64,000 bases of DNA. Source: Vibrio toranzoniae (lineage in GTDB: Bacteria; Pseudomonadota; Gammaproteobacteria; Enterobacterales; Vibrionaceae). Under the pieces are notes generated by a model. It was given only the letters and a program-made list of their open reading frames with translations, searched no databases and had not been told where the DNA came from. The DNA lies in contig NZ_AP025515.1 in the NCBI RefSeq assembly GCF_024347655.1, forward strand, positions 992,001 to 1,056,000. Reading direction: 5' to 3'. This document shows positions 27,321 to 36,109 of this stretch, piece by piece. The translations under genes were made by a program, and so were the position numbers. The number at the start of each line of letters is the position of its first letter. Position 1 is the first letter of the stretch.

Positions 27321-27352
27321 TCTGTTATTAAACCAATCTGTTATTAAACCAG
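27321..27352. repeat. 16-bp tandem duplication across the ldhA stop codon
   Basis: TCTGTTATTAAACCAA (27321-27336) is followed directly by TCTGTTATTAAACCAG (27337-27352), 15 of 16 bases identical. The right copy contains the ldhA stop codon (27344-27346) and its last codons; the left copy lies just beyond it. Confidence 0.9.
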
Positions 27353-28336
27353 TTCGTTGCCACTGGTGTTGCCTGCAAAGAAAGCATCGACGCTGGTTAG
27401 CGTTGTATTGGCAATGTTGAACAGAGCGTCTTTGGTCAAGAAAGCTTGGTGGCCGGTGAACAGTACGTTATGACAAGCGGATAGGCGACGGAATACGTCA
27501 TCGACAATCACATCGTTAGACTTGTCTTGGAAGAACAGCTCTTTCTCGTTGTCGTACACATCAAGGCCAAGCGCACCAATCTTGCTCTGTTTGAGCGCTT
27601 CAATTGCGGCTGTTGAATCAAGCAACTCACCACGACTGGTGTTGACGATCATCACGCCATCTTTCATCTTCTCAAATGCAGTCGCGTCTAATAGATGGTA
27701 ATTCTCTTTACTCATCGGGCAGTGTAGAGAAATCACGTCAGACTCTTGATAAAGCTCATCCAGCTCTACGTATTTAGCGCCCAGCTCGGCGGCTAACGGA
27801 TTTGGGTATGGGTCGTAGCATAGGATGTTCATGCCCAAACCTTTGAGAATGCGCATCGTCGCTAGGCCAATTTTACCTGAACCAATCACACCGACGGTTT
27901 TACCATAGAAGTTAAAGCCGACCAGCCCTTCAAGAGAGAAGTTCGCATCACGAGTACGTTGGTACGCCTTGTGCAGCTTACGGTTCAAGCACATCATCAT
28001 GCCAACCGTGTGCTCTGCTACCGATTCTGGTGAATAAGCAGGAACGCGAACCACTTGTAGGCCAAACGCTTTGGCCGCGTCTAGGTCGACTTTATCAAAG
28101 CCCGCACATCGCATCGCAATCAGCTTAGTGCCGCCTTGTGCAAGAATTTTCAACACGTCTCGCGATAGGTCGTCGTTTACAAATGCACAAACGACCTCGT
28201 TGTCGTGCGCCATTTTCGCTGTGGTTGATGTGAGTCGAAAATCATGGAAATGAAACTCAGCGTTGAGTTCACCTTTCGCAAGATTGAATGATTTTTCGTC
28301 GTATGACTTTGAGCTAAAAAAAGCAATGTTAAGCAT
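27344..28336 (-). CDS. ldhA: Fermentative D-lactate dehydrogenase
   Basis: A 330-residue D-2-hydroxyacid dehydrogenase. The NAD motif is TVGVIGSGKIGLATMRI; catalytic Arg lies in VNTSRGELLD, Glu in ALGLDVYDNEKELFF and His in FTGHQAFLT. The start MLNIAFFSSKSYDEKSF and the length match E. coli LdhA, which reduces pyruvate to D-lactate and regenerates NAD in fermentation. GAGAGGAAG lies before the ATG. Single gene with its own terminator. Confidence 0.93.
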   Translation of the reverse strand: MLNIAFFSSKSYDEKSFNLAKGELNAEFHFHDFRLTSTTAKMAHDNEVVCAFVNDDLSRDVLKILAQGGTKLIAMRCAGFDKVDLDAAKAFGLQVVRVPAYSPESVAEHTVGMMMCLNRKLHKAYQRTRDANFSLEGLVGFNFYGKTVGVIGSGKIGLATMRILKGLGMNILCYDPYPNPLAAELGAKYVELDELYQESDVISLHCPMSKENYHLLDATAFEKMKDGVMIVNTSRGELLDSTAAIEALKQSKIGALGLDVYDNEKELFFQDKSNDVIVDDVFRRLSACHNVLFTGHQAFLTKDALFNIANTTLTSVDAFFAGNTSGNELV

Positions 28337-28663
28337 GGCTTCCTCTCTTACCTAAAAAATGAATACCCCAACTATTTTGATTTGATGTGGGGTTAAAGCT
28401 AACAACTCTGTTCAGTGTGCTAGAGTTTTATAACCTTGTCTATCAACATTAGTTATTGTAACTACTATGGTTATTTGGCTTTTATCATCACTTCTGAACA
28501 CCGAAAATCACATTACGAAGTCGCTTGCTCATAAGTTCATCAATATGAATGAATCTTACTTTCGCGGGTTGAACCTCCTCTCTGGTTCTAACTGTTCTTT
28601 GAAGCTTGTGCTTCTGCGCTTTTATGTTTTTGTGCTTTTATGTAACTGGTGGCGGCCCAATGT
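28337..28663. other. Intergenic region without a recognised gene (327 bp)
   Basis: Contains the ldhA promoter on its left part. Further right is a short direct repeat, GCTTTTATGT, at about 28618 and 28632. No terminator with a T-run was seen for the ferredoxin reductase. I see no supportable gene. Confidence 0.5.
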
Positions 28664-29467
28664 TTACCAGTAGTTCTCACTACTGAATTGGCCGGGCTTT
28701 CTGCGTAAGTGCTTATCGAACCCTAAGCTGATTAACGTTTCACTTGTGTCGCGAACCATTTGCGGATTGCCGCAAAGGTAGAAGAAGCTATGGGTTTGAT
28801 TGAAAGCGACAGACGCGGTTTGCTCAAGGTCGCCTCTAAGTAACAAGCTTGGGATTCGTCCGCGCAAAGTTCCGGTGACTGATTCTCTAGAAATAATTGG
28901 CACATATTTCAGTTTCCCCTGAAAGTGATTAACGAGTTGAGCGATACGATCTTGGTAAGTTAGATCTTGCTCCGTTCTTACCGCGTGAACCAGTATCAGG
29001 TTTTTGTACGAGGTCACTTTTTTTGAACTAGATCCATGCTGTTGCTGTATTTGCATGCTTTCAAGCATTGAGATAAATGGGCCCACTGCCGTTCCGGTTG
29101 AAAGCATCCATAGATCGTCGGCGATCTCTGGGATCTCATCTAATGTCATAAAACCGCTTGGGTCTTTACCGACAAAGATGTCATCGCCGACCTTTAATTT
29201 ATGAAGCTGAGGAGAGAGCTGGCCGCTCTGATCCTTAATAATTAAAAACTCAAGATGTTGGTACCCTTGCTCATGCTCTGGCGCATTCACCATTGAGTAC
29301 GCACGTCTGACGAACTCTCCTTCACTGTTAAGCAAGCCAAGCTTCGTGAATTGGCCTGCCTGATAGGGTGAGACGGGAGCACTGACTTGGAGTGAGAACA
29401 GTTTATCTGTCCATTCTGTCTTGTGTAAAACTTTACCAGTTACCAAACCATGGGGAATATCTGTCAT
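28664..29467 (-). CDS. fpr: Ferredoxin/flavodoxin-NADP reductase
   Basis: A 267-residue flavoprotein exchanging electrons between NADPH and ferredoxin or flavodoxin. The FAD motif is RRAYSMVNAPE, the NADP-binding part starts at LSTGTAVGPFISML, and the C-terminus ends in YW as in E. coli Fpr, whose last aromatic residue stacks on FAD. ATG 29467 with GGTGAT upstream is preferred; a longer in-frame start at 29512 is unlike the family. A linker around residues 135-145 is richer in Gln/Ser than usual. Monocistronic. Confidence 0.92.
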   Translation of the reverse strand: MTDIPHGLVTGKVLHKTEWTDKLFSLQVSAPVSPYQAGQFTKLGLLNSEGEFVRRAYSMVNAPEHEQGYQHLEFLIIKDQSGQLSPQLHKLKVGDDIFVGKDPSGFMTLDEIPEIADDLWMLSTGTAVGPFISMLESMQIQQQHGSSSKKVTSYKNLILVHAVRTEQDLTYQDRIAQLVNHFQGKLKYVPIISRESVTGTLRGRIPSLLLRGDLEQTASVAFNQTHSFFYLCGNPQMVRDTSETLISLGFDKHLRRKPGQFSSENYW

Positions 29468-29795
29468 ATCATCACCTTTATTTAGATAAGCTATGTCATT
29501 AAGGATACTCAACTATCTTACTTTTTGGCGTTGCATGTGTCATGCCAATAATACGAATGCTTATCAATTGTAGGTTCGTGGTTGATATTAATTTTTCCAT
29601 GTCAAAAAGACTGATGATTGAGTTGGTCTATATGACTCGAAGTGGTCTTTTGATAGGTTGTAAACGCGGATTTAAAGTCAGCTCTTACAAGGTCTGTGAA
29701 GTGGTTTGACCCCTGAAGTATTGCATTAATAACTACAGAGAATAATTTGCAGATGCGTATAATGGCGGCTTTCGATCTCAATATAGCTGTGTTTT
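29468..29795. other. Intergenic region without a recognised gene (328 bp)
   Basis: Lies between the divergent fpr and acyltransferase genes and should hold both promoters. I see no clear dyad, hairpin or open frame worth reporting. Confidence 0.5.
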
Positions 29796-30740
29796 ATGCT
29801 TGATAATCTTCGTATGGTCTTGAACGTGATGTTCGTGACCATCAATACCGCAATGACTGCGTTTACTGTGAGTTTCTTTGGCCTCATCAAACTGATTCTT
29901 CCAATCTCTTTTGTTCAAAAATCATGTACTCGTTTAGCGAATTTTACATTTTGGTGCTGGGCTTCGCTCAACCTTTGGATGCTGAACGTGAATAATAACA
30001 TCGAGTGGCAAGTGGAAGGTGGGAAAGATATCTCGACCAAGCAGTGGTACTTGATGATGTCGAACCATCTTAGTTGGGCGGATATTGTAATTTTGTCTTC
30101 TATCTTGAAAGACAAAATGCCGATGACGAAGTTTTTCCTTAAGCATGAACTTCTGTACGTGCCATTTGTCGGTTTGGCCTGTTGGGGCTTGGATATGCCA
30201 TTCATGCGACGTCACTCGCGCGAGTTTTTGCTGCGTAACCCTGAGCGTCGTAATGATGATTTCGACGCGATTAACAAGGCATGTACTAAGTTCAAGCTAG
30301 CGCCGACAACATTGGTTAATTTTGTGGAAGGAACGCGTGCTAACCACGATAAACTGGCGACAGCGAAAACACCGTATCGACACCTACTCAAACCGAAAAC
30401 CGGTGGTGTGGCGTTTGCTCTTTCGGCAATGGGCCCAATCTTAGATGGTATCGTGGATGTCACGTTGGCTTACCCAGAAAACCAAATCTCTCCGTTTGAA
30501 GATATGCTGAAAGGCAAAATGACCAAGGTGGTGGTGCGTATTAAACTGCACCCAATGGATGAGAACGTAAACGGCAATTACTTTGAAGATAAAGCGTTTA
30601 AACGTCGCTTTCACAGTTGGTTGAACAACGCGTGGAAAGAGAAAGACGCCTATCTTGATACAATTTATGGGGTTGATATGCCCCGTGAGGTTGAAACGGT
30701 GGATGGACCTGATGCGGTTTATAAGCAACAAGAGCAGTAA
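29796..30740 (+). CDS. Lysophospholipid acyltransferase family protein (YihG-like)
   Basis: A 314-residue PlsC-type acyltransferase. An N-terminal membrane segment (VMFVTINTAMTAFTVSFFG) is followed by the catalytic HX4D box MSNHLSWADIV and the FVEGTR block typical of the family; FMRRHSREFLLRNPE is typical of the YihG branch. It probably acylates lysophosphatidic acid or a related acceptor at the inner membrane; YihG in E. coli affects fatty-acid composition of phospholipids. Single gene with terminator. Confidence 0.88.
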   Translation: MLDNLRMVLNVMFVTINTAMTAFTVSFFGLIKLILPISFVQKSCTRLANFTFWCWASLNLWMLNVNNNIEWQVEGGKDISTKQWYLMMSNHLSWADIVILSSILKDKMPMTKFFLKHELLYVPFVGLACWGLDMPFMRRHSREFLLRNPERRNDDFDAINKACTKFKLAPTTLVNFVEGTRANHDKLATAKTPYRHLLKPKTGGVAFALSAMGPILDGIVDVTLAYPENQISPFEDMLKGKMTKVVVRIKLHPMDENVNGNYFEDKAFKRRFHSWLNNAWKEKDAYLDTIYGVDMPREVETVDGPDAVYKQQEQ

Positions 30741-30762
30741 GCTCAAACCAAATCGATAGCAT

Positions 30763-30802
30763 CAAAAAAGCCGATCGTTCATTGAACGATCGGCTTTTTT
30801 AT
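30763..30802. terminator. Bidirectional terminator, acyltransferase / trmK
   Basis: AAAAAAGCCGATCGTTC and GAACGATCGGCTTTTTT form a 17-bp stem with T-runs on both strands between convergent genes. Confidence 0.88.
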
Positions 30803-30844
30803 TGATCAGGCTCTATCAGAGGTAAGCGATAAAGTTAGTGCTTA

Positions 30845-31573
30845 CTACAGTTGAATCGTTTGGTAAGCATCGATGATGTGTTTAACTGCACTAGGCTTAC
30901 CTTGCTTCTCTTGGCCTTGATGGATGCGTAGGTAGTGCAGCAATGTTTTGGCTTTGTACTGCTGAGATACTTTCATCTGAGTTTCACAACTCGGTGTCCA
31001 GATCTTGTCACCCACGTTTGATATTTCGCTCACTGCTCGGTTCTTTTCAGCTTTGCCGGAGTTATTGCTGACCAATAAAATCTCGTAGTAACGGCGGTTC
31101 TCTTCAATTAATACTTCGTCAATCAAACTGAACTTGAGTGTTTTTAAATGGCTTCTTAGCTCAAATTGTTGATGCACAGGGCACAGCAAGAAATCGATCG
31201 CTTTGTCTGGGTGTTGACGGTGAATATCATCGACTAGTTTCTGAGTCAGATCGCCACCCACACCCGCTATGATGACCAAATGTCTGCCAGTGTGCTTATC
31301 CAGTGGAATAGCTGCGACATCTAAACAATAGACTTTCCATTGACTCTGCTTGTGTTGCTCAACGTTGTTATCTTGAGGAAAGTAACGCGTAAGTTTACCT
31401 TCCAGCTCACTCATCAGAGACGGGACAATATCGACAAAGTGAATCTGAGGAGCTTTGTTATCCGATAACAATTGAACACCCAAGAAGCCATGATCACAGC
31501 AACAATCCCAAATGTGTTGGTAGTCATTACTGACAAGAGAGCGGAGAGTTTGTAGTCGGTTGCTGAGCTTCAT
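30845..31573 (-). CDS. trmK: tRNA (adenine(22)-N1)-methyltransferase family protein (TrmK)
   Basis: A 242-residue class I SAM methyltransferase of the TrmK/YqfN family. It begins with the family LSNRLQTLRSLV segment; the SAM motif I region is IWDCCCDHGFLGVQLL, motif IV region is VIIAGVGGDLTQKLV, and the late EENRRYYEILLV is conserved. TrmK of Bacillus methylates A22 of tRNA; in gammaproteobacteria the target is inferred. Compared with the usual DIGCDHG, the DCCCDHG motif has two extra cysteines. Confidence 0.85.
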   Translation of the reverse strand: MKLSNRLQTLRSLVSNDYQHIWDCCCDHGFLGVQLLSDNKAPQIHFVDIVPSLMSELEGKLTRYFPQDNNVEQHKQSQWKVYCLDVAAIPLDKHTGRHLVIIAGVGGDLTQKLVDDIHRQHPDKAIDFLLCPVHQQFELRSHLKTLKFSLIDEVLIEENRRYYEILLVSNNSGKAEKNRAVSEISNVGDKIWTPSCETQMKVSQQYKAKTLLHYLRIHQGQEKQGKPSAVKHIIDAYQTIQL

Positions 31574-31646
31574 AAGTTTGTGTCGTTAGAAAGTGATAGG
31601 GCGTTGTCGTATCGAAAGCGCATTGTAATGACTTTATACAAAAACA

Positions 31647-31684
31647 AAAGCACCTAGGGTATGAATCCTAGGCGCTTTGTTGTT
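31647..31684 (-). terminator. Terminator after the GGDEF protein
   Basis: AAAGCACCTAGG pairs with CCTAGGCGCTTT (one mismatch), followed on the minus strand by a T-run. Confidence 0.8.
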
Positions 31685-31730
31685 GTCAGTATCGTATGAA
31701 TCGTTTTGATACGAGTGCGTTAGCGTATAC

Positions 31731-33536
31731 CTATGAGGCTTTGGCGACAGCCTTGATATGGCCTTCCACTCGATTCTTACCAAGCTGTTTCGCAATAAGC
31801 TTCGCTTGTTCCGCAAGTGCCAAAGCCGAATCTCGTTCTCCTTCTATCTGTGAGAATCCGATGCTGACTCCTAGTGATAATGTGATGTTTGGTGTCACAA
31901 TCGCTTTCTCTGCGACGCCAATTCGACATTGTTCTAACTGGAGTTTAGCGTCCTTGGCATCATTAGCTTGGAACAATATGGCGAATTCTTTCCCCCCTAT
32001 ACGAGCAAGACAAAGCCCTTTTGGCATAGGAAAATAAGAGTGTATTGCTTCTGCCGTCAGCTTGATCATCTTGTCGCCAACCGCTTCACCGTATGCTCGG
32101 TTTACGTGGTCAAAGTTGTCGATATCAAGCAGAGCAACATAGGTACCGGGCTCGCTTGCGTAACTCTCGATCGCAATGTTGAAACTGCTTCTGTTGTCTA
32201 GCTGTGTCATCAAGTCTTTGCTGTTCAGTTGCTGCTGAAGTAGCAAGTTAGATAACGAGACCTCAGCGTAATCTCTGATCATTCTCAGAATGCTCTGGCT
32301 GATTGGTAAGTTAACGTTTACGTAGATCACCGCGATCAATTGTTTACGAGAGTACAGAGGAATGCAGTAATGGCGTTGGTGTATTTTTAGTTTACACGCC
32401 AATGGATCGGCGTATTTTCCAGATCTGTAAGCTATGGTGTCTGGCGAAAAACGCTCGGCGAGGGAGTCATCACAATGTACTGTTGATTTGTTTCCGTGAT
32501 AGTCGATGGTACTGAATGAGTGATTTTCAGGCTGATACAGACAGAATTGGATGCCTTTGTGGTGCGTAAAGCCATCAAATATGGACTTTAGTTCACGCTT
32601 GAAGCTCGCTAGCTCATCAACCTTGTTGAGTCGTGAAAGTGAAATGTTTAGTTGATAAGTGAGATAGTGGGCTCCAATCCATAATAGAAGCATTGAGCCA
32701 AGTACGATGCCTGTCAGCGTAAATTGATGGGAGCTTGTGAGAATATCGCGGCGATCAGTGCTCGCAATGAATACCCAATTTAAGCGGTTGTTCGCATCAA
32801 ATTCCGATATCTTGAAGCTGTCTTGATAGTAGTATTCACTCTGACCGTTGGTTTCACCTTGTGAAAGTTGGTGGCTTATGCCCGCGTGGTAGCTGGTAGA
32901 CTTGGAGCCTATGCGTTTAGGATCGGGATGGAATACCAATCTTTCAGTTGCTCGATCGACAATGGATACATAGCCGTTGTTTAGTGTTTTAAGATCACTC
33001 AACTCTTGTGTGGTGTGCAATAGGTCAAATTCAATCCATATTTCTTCGTTCAATCTTTCCGCTGTGTGTTTGACAGCGAAAACCCAACGACCATCAGCCT
33101 TTTGATAAACCGAAGAGAGGTAAAATTCCTCAACGACACTGTCTATTGAACGCCACTGTATCGCTGCGATTCGTTCATTCGAAAGAGGAAGGCCTCGAGC
33201 GGAAATATAACGCTTAGATTGAGGTCGATATCGAATGATATCGGAGAAATTTGGTGTGCTTTTTAGAATATTGTCACTGAGTTCGCGAAATTTTTTGTCA
33301 TCAATGCTAGTAATTTTAGGTAAGGCTAAGCTGGCTTCTAGGAGGTAGAGCTTGCCAAACACCGCTTCGATGTTAGAGCGAATGGTGGAGTTGGCGATTC
33401 GAATATTTGATGATGATTGATTAGCTGCAGTTTTCTCAACTTTTTCCAATTGAACGACTGCAAGGTAAAACATGACTCCAGTTAACAAGAGTATGTATGG
33501 TTTGAAAAGCCGAATAAGTGTTTTAGGTAAAGCCAT
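31731..33536 (-). CDS. Membrane sensor protein with a degenerate GGDEF domain (GGKEF)
   Basis: About 601 residues. Order: membrane helix (YILLLTGVMFYLAVVQL), a periplasmic Cache-like sensor region to about residue 270, a second helix (FTLTGIVLGSMLLLWIGAHYL), a GAF-like segment, then a GGDEF-fold domain from DLMTQLDNRSSF. The metal Asp in LLDIDNFDHVN is kept, but the signature reads RIGGKEF: the acidic third residue of GG(D/E)EF is Lys (codon at 31989-31991). No RxxD inhibitory site precedes it. Diguanylate cyclase activity is therefore doubtful; it may be a receptor or recently inactivated. ATG 33536 is preferred over an upstream TTG at 33545. Confidence 0.88.
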   Translation of the reverse strand: MALPKTLIRLFKPYILLLTGVMFYLAVVQLEKVEKTAANQSSSNIRIANSTIRSNIEAVFGKLYLLEASLALPKITSIDDKKFRELSDNILKSTPNFSDIIRYRPQSKRYISARGLPLSNERIAAIQWRSIDSVVEEFYLSSVYQKADGRWVFAVKHTAERLNEEIWIEFDLLHTTQELSDLKTLNNGYVSIVDRATERLVFHPDPKRIGSKSTSYHAGISHQLSQGETNGQSEYYYQDSFKISEFDANNRLNWVFIASTDRRDILTSSHQFTLTGIVLGSMLLLWIGAHYLTYQLNISLSRLNKVDELASFKRELKSIFDGFTHHKGIQFCLYQPENHSFSTIDYHGNKSTVHCDDSLAERFSPDTIAYRSGKYADPLACKLKIHQRHYCIPLYSRKQLIAVIYVNVNLPISQSILRMIRDYAEVSLSNLLLQQQLNSKDLMTQLDNRSSFNIAIESYASEPGTYVALLDIDNFDHVNRAYGEAVGDKMIKLTAEAIHSYFPMPKGLCLARIGGKEFAILFQANDAKDAKLQLEQCRIGVAEKAIVTPNITLSLGVSIGFSQIEGERDSALALAEQAKLIAKQLGKNRVEGHIKAVAKAS

Positions 33537-33651
33537 GATATCCAAAGACGTTATAGATTCATTTTTATAGTACGGCCATACTAAACAGTTTTCAAAATCA
33601 CATCAATGCAAATGATTCCATATAAATAAAAGGGTTTTGTGATATTCAACC

Positions 33652-33687
33652 TAAAAAAACCAGTGTTCAATACGACTGGCTTTTTAG
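33652..33687 (-). terminator. glgX terminator
   Basis: On the minus strand AAAGCCAGT pairs with ACTGGTTTT, followed by a T-run. The hairpin overlaps the glgX stop codon. Confidence 0.75.
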
Positions 33688-35675
33688 GTTTTCGATATTT
33701 TACTAAGCTGGATTCGTCTTTTTGGCGAATAGTGCAAAATAGCCATTGAAGTTGGAGAGAGTAGCATTTCACCTTCTGCATGACCTGGTTTTACATTTCG
33801 TAAGTTGGTATCACAGATAGTGACCCAGTTTTGTTTACGGTCGCTAGGTAATGAAAAACGAGCTGGAGCATTGGTTTGGTTGATTAGATAAATCAACTCG
33901 TCACCATCTTTGCCAATGCCTAAGTGCAGTGCAACCGAGCTTAAACGGTTCCAATCATCATGTCCCATTAAAGTGCCATCAACACGGCTCCAGAAGATGC
34001 GATTAGAGTTACGTTTTTCACCACTGAATGCTTTAATAAATGGCACCATGTATTGTTGACGAGCAGAGATCATTTCCGATAGCCAAGTCTTGAAATACGT
34101 CTTGCGCTCAGAGTCTTCCCAATTTAGCCAGCTTGTCACACCATCTTGACAGTAGGCGTTGTTGTTACCCTTTTGAGTATGGGATAAGACGTCTGCTGTC
34201 AGGATATGCGGGATACCAAAGGCAAACAGCAGGCTCGCCATGAAGTTGCGTTTCTGCTTTTCACGCGTCGCGATAACTAACAGATTTTCAGTTTCGCCCT
34301 CAACACCGTAGTTTTCAGAGCGGTTGTCACCGTGTCCATCGCGGTTATTCTCACCATTTTCTTCATTGTGCTTATGCTTGTAAGAGACAAGATCTTGCAT
34401 GGTGAAGCCATCATGGTAAGTGATGTAGTTGACCGTTAATCTGTGTGGCCAATGCGCTGCACTGTAGATGTCACGCGATCCCATCAAGCGCGTTGCAAAC
34501 TCTTTTAAGTAACCTTGGTCACCCCGCCAGAAGCTGCGTGTGATGTCTCTGAGCTTGTCGTTGCACTCATTCCAACCCATCGGAAAATTACCAACTTGGT
34601 AGCCATTGGGGCCGATATCCCACGGTTCTGCGATTAATTTTGTCTCTTTGAGTACCGGATCTTGAGCGACAGCTTTAAAGAAAGCAGCCTCAGGGTTGTA
34701 GTTGTCACCTTCGCGTCCCAGTGTTGCTGCCAAATCAAAACGAAAGCCGTCAACTTGGAACTCACTTACCCAATAGCGAAGCGTATCCATCACTAAGTTC
34801 AAGGCTGGTTGGTGAGTGAGATCAACCGTATTGCCACAACCAGTGAAGTTCGCATAATGGCTGCCATGTTTGATGTAGTAGCGGCTATCTAGCGCTTTTA
34901 GGTTGAAGGTGGCACCGCCTTCTCCGCCTTCAGCCGTGTGGTTGTATACAACGTCTAGAATAACTTCGATGCCATTGCGGTGCAGCTCACGAATCGCAGT
35001 CTTTAGTTCAGAGACTGCGTCTTTTTCTGCGTAGCGAGGGTCTGGCACCATGAACAAATAAGGGTTGTAACCCCAATAGTTCACCTTATCCATATCTAAT
35101 AGGTGTGGTTCATGCATACACGCCGCAATAGGTAAAAGTTGCAACGAGTTGATGTTTTGCTGTTTGTAGAACGTAAGCATTTCAGGGCTAACTAATCCCA
35201 AATAACGACCTTTGGTGTTGGCTTCGACTTCTGGGTGAAGCTGAGATAAGCCTTTTACATGAGTTTCAAAAAGAATGGTCTCTTCGCGTGCAATACGAGG
35301 TTTTTCTACGTCTTGCCAATCGAAGGCGTCATCGACAACAACGCATTTCGCCATCGCAAAGCTTTTCTCATTGGTATAGGGCGTTGCGTAATGAAGGGGT
35401 TCGCTGATTGCTTTGGCGTACGGGTCTGAAAGTAGGATAGGGCCATCTTCAGTTTCAGCGACAAAACCGTATTTTTGTCCCGCTTTGATCCCGTCAATAA
35501 ATACATATCGAATATCAGCGTATTCATATTCCAATCTATAAGTGGTGAATTCATCGCTCTCGTCAAAAAGCGCGAGCGAGATGGATTGACAGTCAGGAGA
35601 ATAAATAGAGAAGTTGCAGCCAGTGTTACCTAGCGTTGCGCCTAGCGGGTATGGGCGAGCGAGCGTTCTAGTCAT
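33684..35675 (-). CDS. glgX: Glycogen debranching enzyme
   Basis: A 663-residue GH13 enzyme that hydrolyses alpha-1,6 branches of glycogen limit dextrins. An N-terminal CBM48-like domain (PYPLGATLGNTGCNFSIYS) precedes the barrel, with conserved regions ILDVVYNHTAEGG, VDGFRFDLAAT (nucleophile Asp), LIAEPWDIG (acid Glu) and NYITYHDGFT (third Asp). Length matches GlgX. No other glg biosynthesis genes adjoin it; instead it is divergent from lamB, so it belongs to a maltodextrin/glycogen breakdown block with malM and pulA. Confidence 0.93.
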   Translation of the reverse strand: MTRTLARPYPLGATLGNTGCNFSIYSPDCQSISLALFDESDEFTTYRLEYEYADIRYVFIDGIKAGQKYGFVAETEDGPILLSDPYAKAISEPLHYATPYTNEKSFAMAKCVVVDDAFDWQDVEKPRIAREETILFETHVKGLSQLHPEVEANTKGRYLGLVSPEMLTFYKQQNINSLQLLPIAACMHEPHLLDMDKVNYWGYNPYLFMVPDPRYAEKDAVSELKTAIRELHRNGIEVILDVVYNHTAEGGEGGATFNLKALDSRYYIKHGSHYANFTGCGNTVDLTHQPALNLVMDTLRYWVSEFQVDGFRFDLAATLGREGDNYNPEAAFFKAVAQDPVLKETKLIAEPWDIGPNGYQVGNFPMGWNECNDKLRDITRSFWRGDQGYLKEFATRLMGSRDIYSAAHWPHRLTVNYITYHDGFTMQDLVSYKHKHNEENGENNRDGHGDNRSENYGVEGETENLLVIATREKQKRNFMASLLFAFGIPHILTADVLSHTQKGNNNAYCQDGVTSWLNWEDSERKTYFKTWLSEMISARQQYMVPFIKAFSGEKRNSNRIFWSRVDGTLMGHDDWNRLSSVALHLGIGKDGDELIYLINQTNAPARFSLPSDRKQNWVTICDTNLRNVKPGHAEGEMLLSPTSMAILHYSPKRRIQLSKISKT

Positions 35676-35853
35676 TGATTGATTTCTTGTTCGTTGATCA
35701 ACATCAGTGAACTATAAGTAAAAAGCTTTGTCCCAGTAAGGTCAAGAAACTTCATAAAATAATTACGGTTATAAAAATAATTCATCGATGAAGTTCAAAT
35801 TATATATTTGAAGTAGATCTCACTTAAGGTGAATTATTAGATCTGTGTGCTGT

Positions 35854-35972
35854 CTACTCCTCCTAGATTAAGTGATCTACCTCTTTAAAACACCGTTCTG
35901 TATGTTTTCTACTCCCTTCTCATCCCCCTTAATTTAGTTAAGGGTGGAGGAAGCCAAACTTGTCATCCCCTC
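35854..35972. promoter_or_regulatory. MalT-box-like cluster between glgX and lamB
   Basis: The MalT box consensus is GGGGA(T/G)GAGG. In this 434-bp gap GGGGGATGAG (inverted, 35919-35928) and GAGGGGATGAC (inverted, 35962-35972) fit closely; GGTGGAGGAAG (35944-35953) and an inverted GGAGGAGTAG (35855-35864) fit loosely. Several boxes upstream of lamB match MalT activation. A CRP-like TGAAG-N6-TCACT lies near 35811-35826. The region from 35980 to lamB holds no further feature except its ribosome site. Confidence 0.6.
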
Positions 35973-36109
35973 TTAATATAAACCCCGTTGAAACGAATCA
36001 GGGGAAACCCTAAACCTCTCTATCTTACGTCCGCCATTACTGCCTTTGGTTGCCGCAAGAGAGCAAAAATATAAAAACCTAAAATAAATCGTCCTTAATG
36101 GAGTTAAGA

